From positions 124,001 to 188,000 of the forward strand of contig NZ_JAAMPT010000208.1 in the NCBI RefSeq assembly GCF_012911605.1: DNA of 64,000 nucleotides. Direction: 5' to 3'. Positions 44,917-53,441 of the stretch are shown here, in pieces. Below the pieces are notes generated by a model that saw nothing but the letters and a program-made list of their open reading frames with translations, did not search any database and was not told the DNA's origin. Source of the stretch: Flavobacterium solisilvae. Its GTDB lineage: Bacteria; Bacteroidota; Bacteroidia; Flavobacteriales; Flavobacteriaceae. The translations under genes were made by a program, and so were the position numbers. Numbering within the stretch: position 1 is the stretch's first letter; every line of letters starts with the position of its first letter.

Positions 44917-47043
44917 TTAAAGTATCATCGTCAGCTGAATTCGTTTTCGGTCTTCATCAACCTCAACCACTTTTACTTGAACGTGTTGGTGTAATTTTAC
45001 CACTTCATTTACATCAGAAACAAATCCTTCTTTGAGTTGCGAAATATGAACCAAACCGCTTTCTTTTATTCCAATATCGACAAAGCAACCAAAAGCTGTA
45101 ATGTTGTTGACAATTCCAGGTAAAATCATTCCAGTTTTTATATTTTTTATGGAAGTTACGCTTGGATCAAATTCAAAAACTTTTGCCGCTTTTCTTGGAT
45201 CTAATCCTGGTTTTTCAAGTTCTTTTAAAATGTCTTTTATTCCCAAAATTCCAATTTCGTTGGTGATGTAATTTTCGGGTTTTATTAAGGCGATTTTTTC
45301 TTTGTTTGCGATTAATTCGTTAGTTTTTAATCCTAAATCTTTAGCCATTTTTTCCACAACTGGATAAGCTTCGGGATGAACTGCCGAATTATCTAACGGA
45401 TTTTTTCCATCTTTTATTCGGATGAATGCTGCAGCTTGTTGGTATGCTTTTTCGCCCAAACGCGGTACTTTTTTAATCTGTTTTCGGTCTTCAAAAGGTC
45501 CGTTTTCCGAACGATATGCCACGATATTTTCCGCCATCTTCTCGCCTATTCCAGAAACATAACTCAACAACGATTTACTTGCCGTATTGATGTTAATTCC
45601 AACCGAATTCACACAACGAACTACGGTATTGTCTAATTCTTCTTTTAGTTTGGTTTGGTCAACATCATGTTGGTATTGTCCAACTCCAATGGATTTTGCA
45701 TCGATTTTTACCAATTCTGCCAACGGATCGGAAAGTCTACGGCCAATGGAAACCGAACCACGAACGGTTACATCATAATTTGGAAATTCATCACGAGCAA
45801 TTTTACTCGCTGAATAAACCGATGCGCCAGCTTCTGAAACTACAAAAACTTGAACTGGCTTATCGAAAGCTATTTTTTTGATGAAAAATTCGGTTTCGCG
45901 AGAAGCTGTTCCGTTTCCGATAGAAATAGCTTCAATGTTATAAGCATTAACCATCGAACGGATTTTTTTCATCGCCATTGCGCTTTCATTTTGTGGTTGA
46001 TGCGGATAAATGGTTTCGTTGTACAACAAATCGCCTTTTTCGTCGAGGCAAACTACTTTACAACCGCTGCGAAAACCTGGATCGATTGCCAAAATACGTT
46101 TTTCGCCCAATGGTGGCGCAAGCAAAAGTTGTCCTAAATTGGAAGCAAAAACATCGATGGCAGTTTTATCAGCTTTGGCTTTAAATTCCTGCAAAGTTTC
46201 ATTAGAAATTGCAGGATGAAGTAATCGTTTATAACTGTCTTCGATTGCCAATTGAACATGAGAAATTGCTGTACTATTTCCGTTTTTAATGATTAAATTG
46301 TCAATTAAATCGTAGGTTTCATCAATATCGGTTTCGATTTTAAGTTTTATAAAACCTTCATTTTCGGCTCGAAGCATGGCTAACAATCGGTGCGATGGTG
46401 CTTTTGAAATTGGTTCAGACCAATCGAAATATTGTTTGAATTTTTGAGCTTCTTCTTCATCGGCTTTCTTTTTTACCACTTTGGTTTCAATAACCGCTTT
46501 CTTGTTATACAATCGGCGTAAACTTTGACGAACGGCTATATTTTCGTTAATCCATTCGGCTATAATGTCACGCGCACCTTGCAAAGCTTCATCTTCGTTG
46601 GCAACATTTTTATTCAAATATTTAGACGAAATGAAGTCGATATCATCGTTTCCTTGCGACATGATTATTTTTGCCAAAGGTTCCAATCCGTTCTCGCGAG
46701 CAACATCGGCTTTGGTTTTTTTCTTCTTTTTATAAGGCAAATACAAATCTTCTATTTCTTGTAAATCGAATGATTTCTCTATTTTAGATTTTAATTCTGA
46801 TGTAAGTTGTCCTTGTTCTTCAATCGATTTTAAAATACTTTCTTTTCGTTTAACAATTTCGTCGTATTGCTTAGAAAGTTTGGCAATTTGCTCAATTATT
46901 ACTTCATCTAAATTTCCGGTTTGGTCTTTTCGATAACGAGAAATAAACGGAATGGTGCAATCTTCGTTTAGTAAATTAATGGTATTTTCAATTCCTTTTA
47001 TCGGAGCATTGATTTGGTTTTGAATAAATTGTATGTTGGTCAT
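44917..47043 (-). CDS. tex: Tex family RNA-binding transcription accessory protein
   Basis: This 708-residue protein has the Tex order: N-terminal helical domain (FISRYRKDQTGNLDE), YqgF-type nuclease-like domain (about residues 318-450, ILAIDPGFRSGCKVVCLDE), helix-hairpin-helix repeats (about 490-560, LLSYVSGIGEKMAENIVAYR) and a C-terminal S1 domain (about 637-708, GMILPGIVNNITAFGCFVDIG). It binds RNA and influences transcription; related proteins include eukaryotic Spt6. Normal length. Confidence 0.95.
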   Translation of the reverse strand: MTNIQFIQNQINAPIKGIENTINLLNEDCTIPFISRYRKDQTGNLDEVIIEQIAKLSKQYDEIVKRKESILKSIEEQGQLTSELKSKIEKSFDLQEIEDLYLPYKKKKKTKADVARENGLEPLAKIIMSQGNDDIDFISSKYLNKNVANEDEALQGARDIIAEWINENIAVRQSLRRLYNKKAVIETKVVKKKADEEEAQKFKQYFDWSEPISKAPSHRLLAMLRAENEGFIKLKIETDIDETYDLIDNLIIKNGNSTAISHVQLAIEDSYKRLLHPAISNETLQEFKAKADKTAIDVFASNLGQLLLAPPLGEKRILAIDPGFRSGCKVVCLDEKGDLLYNETIYPHQPQNESAMAMKKIRSMVNAYNIEAISIGNGTASRETEFFIKKIAFDKPVQVFVVSEAGASVYSASKIARDEFPNYDVTVRGSVSIGRRLSDPLAELVKIDAKSIGVGQYQHDVDQTKLKEELDNTVVRCVNSVGININTASKSLLSYVSGIGEKMAENIVAYRSENGPFEDRKQIKKVPRLGEKAYQQAAAFIRIKDGKNPLDNSAVHPEAYPVVEKMAKDLGLKTNELIANKEKIALIKPENYITNEIGILGIKDILKELEKPGLDPRKAAKVFEFDPSVTSIKNIKTGMILPGIVNNITAFGCFVDIGIKESGLVHISQLKEGFVSDVNEVVKLHQHVQVKVVEVDEDRKRIQLTMIL

Positions 47044-47075
47044 ACTTTGTTAAATTGTATTAAATACTGATTAAA

Positions 47076-47417
47076 TTAGTTTATCAGTCCATTGGAATAA
47101 GTTACTGCATCATAAATATCAAATCCTATTTTCATGTAAAAAAGACCAAATGGTAAATTAATTAGAATTAAAAATAATGAAAATAGAACGGGTTTAATTT
47201 TATTTTTATTCCTGAAAACACTATATAACAATATAAAAGATATAAACGTATTTATTGGTACAGCGATTAATAAAAAAAAAAGACTTAAATAAATAATACC
47301 ATGAAAATTTGTAAAATAATATGTAGTGATAATCAAAGAACTTAATAAAAAAGTAAAAAGAGCAATCTTTCTACTAATTAAAATTTGACTGTCAATATTA
47401 TTTAAAAATTCTTTCAT
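47076..47417 (-). CDS. Small three-helix membrane protein
   Basis: This 113-residue protein has three or four hydrophobic helices (about residues 18-34, 40-65 and 78-100) and no known motif. It directly follows rpiB (0-base gap) and precedes tex, on the same strand. Function unknown. Confidence 0.7.
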   Translation of the reverse strand: MKEFLNNIDSQILISRKIALFTFLLSSLIITTYYFTNFHGIIYLSLFFLLIAVPINTFISFILLYSVFRNKNKIKPVLFSLFLILINLPFGLFYMKIGFDIYDAVTYSNGLIN

Positions 47418-47849
47418 TTATGAACAAGCTATTTTATTCACTCGATTAGCATGTCTTCCGCCTTCAAAATCGGTAGTTAAAAATGTATCCACAATATCAA
47501 CAGCTTGTTGAATTGAAGTAAATCGCGCCGGAATACTTATTACGTTTGCATTGTTGTGTTGGCGCGCTAGCGCCGAAACTTCTTTGGTCCAACAAAGTGC
47601 TGCGCGAATTCCTTGGTGTTTGTTTGCTGTCATTGCAATTCCGTTTCCAGAACCACAAATTACAATTCCTAAATCGGCTTTACCTGTTTCCACATCAATT
47701 GCAACCGGATGACCAAAATCAGGATAATCAACACTATCAAAAGTATCGGTTCCGTGGTTTAAAATTTCGTGTCCTTTTGATTGTAAATAATTTACAATAG
47801 CAATTTTGTAATCTGGTCCAGCGTGGTCGTTTCCAATTGAAATTTTCAT
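47418..47849 (-). CDS. rpiB: Ribose-5-phosphate isomerase B
   Basis: This 143-residue LacAB/RpiB protein starts MKISIGNDHAGPDYK (phosphate-binding His) and has the catalytic Cys/Gly loop VICGSGNGIAMTANKHQGIRAALC (about residues 63-86) and the conserved HNNANVI. It interconverts ribose-5- and ribulose-5-phosphate in the pentose phosphate pathway. Its promoter faces the AT-rich region to the right. Confidence 0.95.
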   Translation of the reverse strand: MKISIGNDHAGPDYKIAIVNYLQSKGHEILNHGTDTFDSVDYPDFGHPVAIDVETGKADLGIVICGSGNGIAMTANKHQGIRAALCWTKEVSALARQHNNANVISIPARFTSIQQAVDIVDTFLTTDFEGGRHANRVNKIACS

Positions 47850-47875
47850 AGTGTTTTGTGTGTTGTTTTATGCTA

Positions 47876-47883
47876 CAAATTTA
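47876..47883 (-). promoter_or_regulatory. Promoter -7 element of rpiB
   Basis: Minus-strand TAAATTTG matches TAnnTTTG exactly, 26 bases before the rpiB ATG. Confidence 0.6.
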
Positions 47884-48486
47884 AGTAAAGTATTGGTTTA
47901 TTTTTAGGTTTATTCTAACTACTTGATTATTAAAATATAAGAAAAAAAGATTGTTGCTTATTTTTTATAAGTAACTCAAAATCATTGTGTGTTTTTTTTA
48001 AAAAATGTTAAAATTTTAGTATGTTAATAGTGTTTTGTAATTATCTCATATTCAGTTAACTTTAATTTAACATCAATTGTTAACAACTTTGGATAGAAAA
48101 TTAGAAGTTTTTTTAGGTTGTATCGGTATAATTTGTAATCAAAAATTTGATTGAGAAAATCAAATTTAGTTTCGTCTTTTTTTAGAAAAATTATCAGCAT
48201 TCAAAACCTAGTTTTCAACAGAAATTAACAACTAAACTTATTAGCATTTTTAGTTGTTTTTTATATGTTAACAACTGTTAATAAAAACTAAAATTTTATT
48301 CATTTTTAGAACTTTACAATTTCTTTACATTGTTAATTTCTCTGTATAAGTTTAGAAAACTTTTAAAAGGTAATTTTTTTAGAAAAGTTATTGTAACTAT
48401 TAACACGCTATAATAACCATCATTTTTTTTAAATTTTTTAAAATTCTTTTTTGTTGTTTTAACTATATGTTGACAACTTTCAGTTT
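47884..48486. other. AT-rich gene-free region, candidate replication origin (oriC)
   Basis: No gene or RNA gene was recognised in this region. It is extremely AT-rich and carries four copies of RTTRACAACT on the plus strand (48079, 48224, 48267 and 48469), plus TTTTCAACAG at 48212 and TGTTAATAA at 48275. These resemble degenerate DnaA boxes (TTATNCACA type). A 10-bp hairpin lies at 48143-48167. Genes left of it run mostly leftward and genes right of it mostly rightward, and parS-like sites lie 15 kb away. No dnaA or dnaN is in view. Origin function is inference. Confidence 0.5.
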
Positions 48487-48720
48487 TTAAACAATATTTA
48501 GATTGTTATTTAAGTTATCTAAAATGGTTTGAACAATTTCTTTATCGTTTGGATGAATTTTTAATTTTATTCCGCCAAAAGCTATACTGGCAAAAGGATC
48601 AACTGAAACAATCGTTTCATTTTCGAAGTAATGAACAATACCTTCGTTTTCTAAAACAGATTTTAGAACTACAATTTCCTGAGGAAAATTAAAGATAGCA
48701 ATCGTAATGAAATCTGTCAT
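48487..48720 (-). CDS. DUF2007 domain-containing protein
   Basis: This 77-residue soluble protein has the DUF2007 ferredoxin-like pattern (TIAIFNFPQEIVVLKSVLENEGI and PFASIAFGGIKLKI). It is a putative signal-transducing domain that I recall resembling the GlnB fold. It lies divergently from rnr, with a promoter region of about 110 bases between them. Confidence 0.85.
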   Translation of the reverse strand: MTDFITIAIFNFPQEIVVLKSVLENEGIVHYFENETIVSVDPFASIAFGGIKLKIHPNDKEIVQTILDNLNNNLNIV

Positions 48721-48831
48721 TTGATGATTTTTTATAAAGATAATAAATGTTATTTTTTAATTAAAACTATTCACTATTTACTAATTACTAATTACTATTT
48801 CGTAATTTTCAGCATTAATAGAAAAGATACA

Positions 48832-51012
48832 ATGAGTAAGAAACCTAAAAAGTTTGGAAAAAAAGTAAAAACATTTTCCGAAAAGATATTTAAAATACTA
48901 TCTAAAAATGCCAATAAACCATTCAATTATAAACAAATAGCTGCTATTCTTGAATTGGATGATACTAAAAGTAGAAACGAAATTATCAAAGATTTAAAAA
49001 TTCTTGCGGCTCAAAAACTGATTATAGAAACTGAACCAGGAAAGTATTTAGTTAAAGCTACAAGTCAAAAATACTACGAAGGAAAAATCGATATGACCAG
49101 TCGAAAAACAGGTTATTTTGTTTCTGATGAACTAGAAAATGACGTTTTTGTTCCTTTTGTAAACTTAAATCACGCTTTGGATGGCGATACCGTAAAAGCA
49201 TATGTTTATGACCGAAGAAGTTCTAGAAAACCCGAAGCCGAAGTGCTTGAAATTTTGGAACGTGCCAAAGAAGAATTTGTTGGAGTTATTGATATTCAAA
49301 AGAATTTTGGATTTGTAACCACTGCAAATGCTAAAATGTACACCGATATTTTTATTCCAAAAAATAAATTAGCCGATGCTGAACATGGTGATGTTGTTTT
49401 AGTTAAAATGGAAGATTGGCCAGCAAAAGCTGATTCTCCTTTTGGTTCCGTGATTAAAGTTCTTGGAAAACCAGGCGAACATAATACCGAAATTCATGCG
49501 ATTTTAGCCGAATATGGTTTGCCGTATGATTTTCCTATTGAAGTTGAAGCTTATGCTAATAAAATTGATACTTCGATAACTGCCGATGAAATAGCGAAAC
49601 GACGTGATATGCGCGATGTTTTGACATTTACCATTGATCCAAAAGATGCAAAAGATTTTGATGATGCGTTGTCATTTCAGGTTTTAGAGAATGGAAATTT
49701 TGAAATTGGAGTTCATATTGCCGATGTTTCTCATTATTTGAAAGAAGGAACAATTTTAGACGATGAAGCTTATAAAAGAGCAACTTCGGTATATTTGGTT
49801 GACAGAGTTGTTCCAATGTTGCCTGAAGTTTTATCAAATTTTGCTTGTTCACTTCGTCCACATGAAGAAAAATATACGTTTTCGGCTGTTTTTGAATTAA
49901 ATCCAAAAGCTGAAGTTGTCAATCAATGGTTTGGTCGAACTGTGATTTATTCTGATCAACGATTTGCTTATGAAGAAGCACAAAGTATAATTGAGACAAA
50001 ATCGGACGTTATTCCGGCTGAAATTTCACTTACTGGAAGCAAATATCAAGTTCCAAAACCAATAGTTGAAGCTACTTTAAAACTGGATGAATTGGCTAAA
50101 ATTCTTCGTAGAAAAAGAATGTCAGCTGGTGCAATTTCATTTGATAAAGTAGAAGTCAAATTCAATTTGGATGAAAATGCCGAACCTGTTGGAGTTTTCT
50201 TTAAAGTTTCTAAAGATGCTAATCATTTGATTGAAGAATTTATGCTTTTAGCCAATAGAAAAGTGGCTGAATTTATTGGGAAGCAAAAGAAAACTTTTGT
50301 GTATAGAATTCACGATGAACCTAATGAAGATAAGTTAATTAACCTTCAAACGGTTATTTCGAAATTTGGATATTCCATCAATATGAAATCCAAACAAGAT
50401 ATTTCAAAATCGTTGAATAATTTATTGAATGAAGTAAACGGTAAAAAAGAGCAAAATTTAGTTGATACATTAACTATTCGAAGTATGAGTAAAGCTAAAT
50501 ATTCTACAGATAATATTGGTCATTATGGATTAGCATTTGATTATTACAGTCATTTTACATCGCCAATTCGAAGATATCCAGATGTAATGGTTCATAGATT
50601 ATTACAATTTTACTTAGATGGAGGAAAATCTGCTGATGCTGAAATTTACGAAGAAAAATGTGCTCATTCTAGTGATATGGAAGGTTTAGCTGCACAAGCC
50701 GAAAGAGATTCAATAAAATACATGCAAGTAAAATACATGCAAGATCATAAAGATCAGGAGTTTTTAGGTGTAATTTCTGGTGTAACCGAATGGGGAATTT
50801 ATGTTGAAATCGTTGAAAATAAATGTGAAGGAATGGTTCGAATTCGTGAAATAAAAGAAGATTATTACACGTTTGATGAAAAACAATATGCTTTAGTTGG
50901 TCAAGCAACTCAAAGTATTTTACAACTTGGAGATGAAGTTTTTGTAAAAGTAAAAAGTGCCGATTTAGTTAAAAAACAACTAGATTTTCACTTTATTAGA
51001 AGAAATGAGTAA
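48832..51012 (+). CDS. rnr: Ribonuclease R
   Basis: This 726-residue 3'-5' exoribonuclease has an N-terminal winged-helix region (about residues 20-70), OB/cold-shock domains (about 80-225), the RNB catalytic domain with TIDPKDAKDFDDALS (about 267-281) and a C-terminal S1 domain (about 640-720). It degrades structured RNA. The frame is open 37 codons further upstream, but MSKKPKKFGKKVK is the conserved start. It overlaps the next gene by 8 bases. Confidence 0.94.
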   Translation: MSKKPKKFGKKVKTFSEKIFKILSKNANKPFNYKQIAAILELDDTKSRNEIIKDLKILAAQKLIIETEPGKYLVKATSQKYYEGKIDMTSRKTGYFVSDELENDVFVPFVNLNHALDGDTVKAYVYDRRSSRKPEAEVLEILERAKEEFVGVIDIQKNFGFVTTANAKMYTDIFIPKNKLADAEHGDVVLVKMEDWPAKADSPFGSVIKVLGKPGEHNTEIHAILAEYGLPYDFPIEVEAYANKIDTSITADEIAKRRDMRDVLTFTIDPKDAKDFDDALSFQVLENGNFEIGVHIADVSHYLKEGTILDDEAYKRATSVYLVDRVVPMLPEVLSNFACSLRPHEEKYTFSAVFELNPKAEVVNQWFGRTVIYSDQRFAYEEAQSIIETKSDVIPAEISLTGSKYQVPKPIVEATLKLDELAKILRRKRMSAGAISFDKVEVKFNLDENAEPVGVFFKVSKDANHLIEEFMLLANRKVAEFIGKQKKTFVYRIHDEPNEDKLINLQTVISKFGYSINMKSKQDISKSLNNLLNEVNGKKEQNLVDTLTIRSMSKAKYSTDNIGHYGLAFDYYSHFTSPIRRYPDVMVHRLLQFYLDGGKSADAEIYEEKCAHSSDMEGLAAQAERDSIKYMQVKYMQDHKDQEFLGVISGVTEWGIYVEIVENKCEGMVRIREIKEDYYTFDEKQYALVGQATQSILQLGDEVFVKVKSADLVKKQLDFHFIRRNE

Positions 51013-51214
51013 GTGGTATAAAATAGTTGGAATTATTACATTGGTAATTTTGTTTTTAGTTATCAATTTTTTATGGTTTTTATATGGAGCATCAAGTCAT
51101 AAAATTCCAGAATATATACATGATAGATTTAAGATAACTAATGTAATCTTTATTTTAATTTTTGTATTTATAATCTACCTAAATAAAAAAAATAATGAAA
51201 AAAATAATTTATAG
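51005..51214 (+). CDS. Small two-helix membrane protein
   Basis: This 69-residue protein has two membrane helices (about residues 7-28 and 43-60). The start overlaps the rnr stop by 8 bases and the end overlaps the next gene by 20, so it is translationally coupled to both. No family recognised. Confidence 0.6.
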   Translation: MSKWYKIVGIITLVILFLVINFLWFLYGASSHKIPEYIHDRFKITNVIFILIFVFIIYLNKKNNEKNNL

Positions 51215-51860
51215 TTTATTAGTATTCAGTTCAATAGCATTTGGACAAACAGAAAAAAATGTGGGTGATTTTATTAAAGTTACTTCATTTGATCAAATAG
51301 ATGTTTTCTTGGTTAAAAGCAATGAAAATAAAGCTGTAATCGATGGAAAAGGAGCAAACGAAGTGGAATTTGTGAATAAAAACGGCGAATTAAAAATCAG
51401 AATGCCTTTAAGTAAAATGCTGAAAGGTGATAATATTTCGGTAACACTTTATTATAAAAATATCGAAGCTGTTGAAGCTAATGAAGGTTCAAGAATTGCT
51501 TGTGGCGATGAAATCAAAACTGTTGCATTCGATATAAAAGTAAAAGAAGGTTCAGAAGTAAAATTGAAACTTGATGTTCAAAAATTAACAGCCAGAGTGG
51601 CAAACGGTTCAAAAATTGAAGTTACAGGAAATGCTGTAAATCAAGATGTTTTAGCTAATTCAGGCGGAATTTATGATGGTAAAGATTTAAAGACAAATCA
51701 AACTACTATTACTGCAAATGCTGGTGGTGAAGCCGATATTTTTGCAAGCGATTTTGTTGATGCAAAAGTCCGTGCTGGTGGTGATATTTCCATTTATGGA
51801 AAACCTAAACAAATTAACCAAAAAGTTGTTGCTGGCGGAAATATTTCAGAAGCAAAATAA
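51195..51860 (+). CDS. GIN domain (DUF2807) secreted protein
   Basis: This 221-residue protein has a signal peptide ending AFGQ (about residue 18) and a repeated beta-strand body with GIN-type Gly/Asn turns (ANEGSRIACGDEI, GSKIEVTGNAVNQDVLANSGG and NAGGEADIFASDFVDAKVRAGGDI). Such domains are common in Bacteroidetes envelope proteins and are thought to be periplasmic or outer-membrane associated. It is likely co-transcribed with rnr. Function unknown. Confidence 0.8.
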   Translation: MKKIIYSLLVFSSIAFGQTEKNVGDFIKVTSFDQIDVFLVKSNENKAVIDGKGANEVEFVNKNGELKIRMPLSKMLKGDNISVTLYYKNIEAVEANEGSRIACGDEIKTVAFDIKVKEGSEVKLKLDVQKLTARVANGSKIEVTGNAVNQDVLANSGGIYDGKDLKTNQTTITANAGGEADIFASDFVDAKVRAGGDISIYGKPKQINQKVVAGGNISEAK

Positions 51861-51875
51861 GATAACTAAAGAGTA

Positions 51876-51960
51876 ATTAGTGATTAGTAAATAGTTTTTT
51901 TAATTTTGTTTTTACATTAAATTTGCTATTCACTAACCACTTTTTACTAATTACTAAATA
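51876..51960. repeat. TTAGTAATTAGTAA-type repeat pair forming a loose hairpin
   Basis: AGTAATTAGTGATTAGTAAA at 51881 and CACTAACCACTTTTTACTAA-type sequence at 51931 are imperfect inverted copies. They enclose a TAAATTTG promoter element (51918-51925). The same sequence family occurs at 9352 and 48776. Confidence 0.6.
51918..51925 (+). promoter_or_regulatory. Promoter -7 element before the LysE-type gene
   Basis: TAAATTTG matches TAnnTTTG exactly, 43 bases before the TTG start at 51969. Confidence 0.45.
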
Positions 51961-51968
51961 ACAGTCAC

Positions 51969-52658
51969 TTGATATTAAACGATATTTTATCTGCCATTCC
52001 GCTTGGTTTTCTACTTAGTTTTATGATTGGTCCGGTGTTTTTTGTACTACTGGAAACCAGTGTAGTAAAAGGATTTAGAGCTGCAGTTGTCTTTGATTTA
52101 GGAGTTGTTTTTGCTGATATTGTATTTATTTTAATAGCTTTTTTTAGTAGTTATCGATTGATACAAAGTATAAAAGATGATCCAGCATTGTTTATTTTTG
52201 GTGGATTAGTTATGCTTACTTATGGTATTATTTCATTTGTTAAAAATAAAAAAGAATCAAAGAAAAGCTTAGATGAAATTGACCCGAAAGAATTAGCAAA
52301 AACTAATTATTTTTCACTTTTTATCAAAGGTTTTTTCCTGAATTTTATCAATATCGGAGTACTTGGGTTTTGGTTGGCAATTCTAATTACAATTGGTCCA
52401 CAATTGGAGTTAAAAGCATCTCGAATGATTACTTTTTTCTCTACATTAATTGTTAGTTATTTTATTACTGATATTTTTAAAATATTGTTAGCTAAACAAT
52501 TACGTAATAAATTAAACCCAAAAAACATTCTTTTAATCAAAAAATTTATCAGTATTGTTTTGATTATTTGTGGTGTAGTTTTACTATCACAAGCTTGGTT
52601 TCCACAAGAAAGAAAGATTGTAAATTCTGCTTTTGAAAACTTAGAACAGAAGAAATAA
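51969..52658 (+). CDS. LysE family amino-acid exporter, TTG start
   Basis: This 229-residue protein has six membrane helices and the LysE/RhtB start (IPLGFLLSFMIGPVFFVLLE), with KGFFLNFINIGVLGFWLA in the middle. LysE proteins export amino acids across the inner membrane; the substrate is not evident. No ATG lies between the upstream in-frame stop at 51948 and the conserved start, so the TTG at 51969 is the likely start codon. Confidence 0.85.
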   Translation: MILNDILSAIPLGFLLSFMIGPVFFVLLETSVVKGFRAAVVFDLGVVFADIVFILIAFFSSYRLIQSIKDDPALFIFGGLVMLTYGIISFVKNKKESKKSLDEIDPKELAKTNYFSLFIKGFFLNFINIGVLGFWLAILITIGPQLELKASRMITFFSTLIVSYFITDIFKILLAKQLRNKLNPKNILLIKKFISIVLIICGVVLLSQAWFPQERKIVNSAFENLEQKK

Positions 52659-52667
52659 TATTTTTTT

Positions 52668-52755
52668 TTGTCATTCCGACGAAGGAGGAATCTTATCATT
52701 ATTTTAAAATCAAAATTACTTAGTAAATGAGATTCTTCGTTCCTCAGAATGACAA
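52668..52755. repeat. GTCATTCCGACGAAGGAG inverted-repeat element
   Basis: A left arm (52668-52697, containing GTCATTCCGACGAAGGAG) and an imperfect inverted right arm (52729-52755, GAGATTCTTCGTTCCTCAGA) flank a 31-base AT-rich centre. It follows the LysE-type gene, where it may act as a terminator. Related sequence occurs inside gltX (58501) and at 63820. Confidence 0.8.
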
Positions 52756-52810
52756 TTTTACAGCTAAATATTTAACTTTAATTAATTTTTACTAAAAATT
52801 AAAAACAAAA

Positions 52811-52838
52811 AAAACCTCCTAATTTCTTAGAAGGTTTT
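52811..52838 (-). terminator. Terminator of tRNA-Cys
   Basis: AAAACCTCCTAA and TTAGAAGGTTTT pair with one mismatch. On the minus strand a T-rich run follows. It lies just after the tRNA 3' end. Confidence 0.85.
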
Positions 52839-52840
52839 TG

Positions 52841-52911
52841 AGGCATCGTCCGGATTCGAACCGGAGTATACGGTTTTGCAGACCGGTGCCTAGCCGCTCG
52901 GCCACGATGCC
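52841..52911 (-). tRNA. tRNA-Cys (anticodon GCA)
   Basis: The 71-base minus-strand sequence folds as a cloverleaf. The acceptor stem is GGCATCG/CGATGCC, the anticodon loop is CTGCAAA (GCA), and the T arm is CCGG-TTCGAAT-CCGG. CCA is not encoded. A TAnnTTTG element lies 11 bases upstream (52922) and a terminator follows. Confidence 0.97.
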
Positions 52912-52921
52912 AGTTGGACGG

Positions 52922-52929
52922 CAAATATA
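52922..52929 (-). promoter_or_regulatory. Promoter -7 element of tRNA-Cys
   Basis: Minus-strand TATATTTG matches TAnnTTTG exactly, 10 bases before the tRNA 5' end. Confidence 0.6.
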
Positions 52930-52965
52930 TAAAACAATTAATAATTAATAATTAAAAATTAAAAA

Positions 52966-53325
52966 TTAATTTCGATATTCTTCCATTTCAATAGTAACTG
53001 CTTCAACATCACCTCCGATTGGTGGATTTAGTTTTGAAACCGCTAATAGAATTCTAGAAACAGAAGGTATTTCATCAAAAATTCTTTTTATAATTCGATG
53101 CGCAACATGTTCTAATAATTTAGAACGAATTGCCATTTCTTCTTCCACAATTTTGTTTAAAAGCACATAATCAACGGTATCTTTTAACTCGTCTGATAAT
53201 GCAGATTTTCTCAAATCGGTTTTAATTTCAAGATCAACGCGATAGTCTGAACCTATTCTTCCTTCTTCTTCCAAACAACCATGAAATGAAAAAGTTCGTA
53301 TGTTTTGTAGTTTAATTGTTCCCAT
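52966..53325 (-). CDS. folB: Dihydroneopterin aldolase
   Basis: This 119-residue enzyme has the FolB pattern FHGCLEEEGRIGSDYRVDLEI (residues 14-34), TVDYVLLNKIVEEEM and LLEHVAHRIIKRIF, with the conserved pterin-site Glu in KLLEHVA. It cleaves dihydroneopterin in folate synthesis. Normal length. It stands alone on the minus strand beside tRNA-Cys. Confidence 0.93.
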   Translation of the reverse strand: MGTIKLQNIRTFSFHGCLEEEGRIGSDYRVDLEIKTDLRKSALSDELKDTVDYVLLNKIVEEEMAIRSKLLEHVAHRIIKRIFDEIPSVSRILLAVSKLNPPIGGDVEAVTIEMEEYRN

Positions 53326-53333
53326 TTTTTTAG

Positions 53334-53412
53334 TTTTCAGTCTCAGTTTTCAGTCTCAATTACAAGTTTATAAAAGAAAACTATAAACTGTAAACCGAAA
53401 ACTGTAAACTTT
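53334..53412. repeat. Short tandem repeats before glnS
   Basis: Two copies of TTTTCAGTCTCA at 53334-53358 are followed by AAACTATAAACTGTAAACCG-like 7-bp units (53380-53411). They fill the folB-glnS gap and are of the same kind as the other 7-bp repeats in the window. Confidence 0.7.
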
Positions 53413-53414
53413 TT

Positions 53415-53422
53415 TATCTTTG
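53415..53422 (+). promoter_or_regulatory. Promoter -7 element of glnS
   Basis: TATCTTTG matches TAnnTTTG exactly, 19 bases before the glnS ATG. Confidence 0.6.
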
Positions 53423-53441
53423 CTAAAATTACAAAATATCT

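Noticed and set aside
47884..48486. Structured ncRNA or hidden small gene in the AT-rich gap
   Set aside because: Only one short hairpin (48143-48167) was found, with no open frame having a plausible start and no resemblance to tmRNA, 6S, RNase P or SRP RNA.
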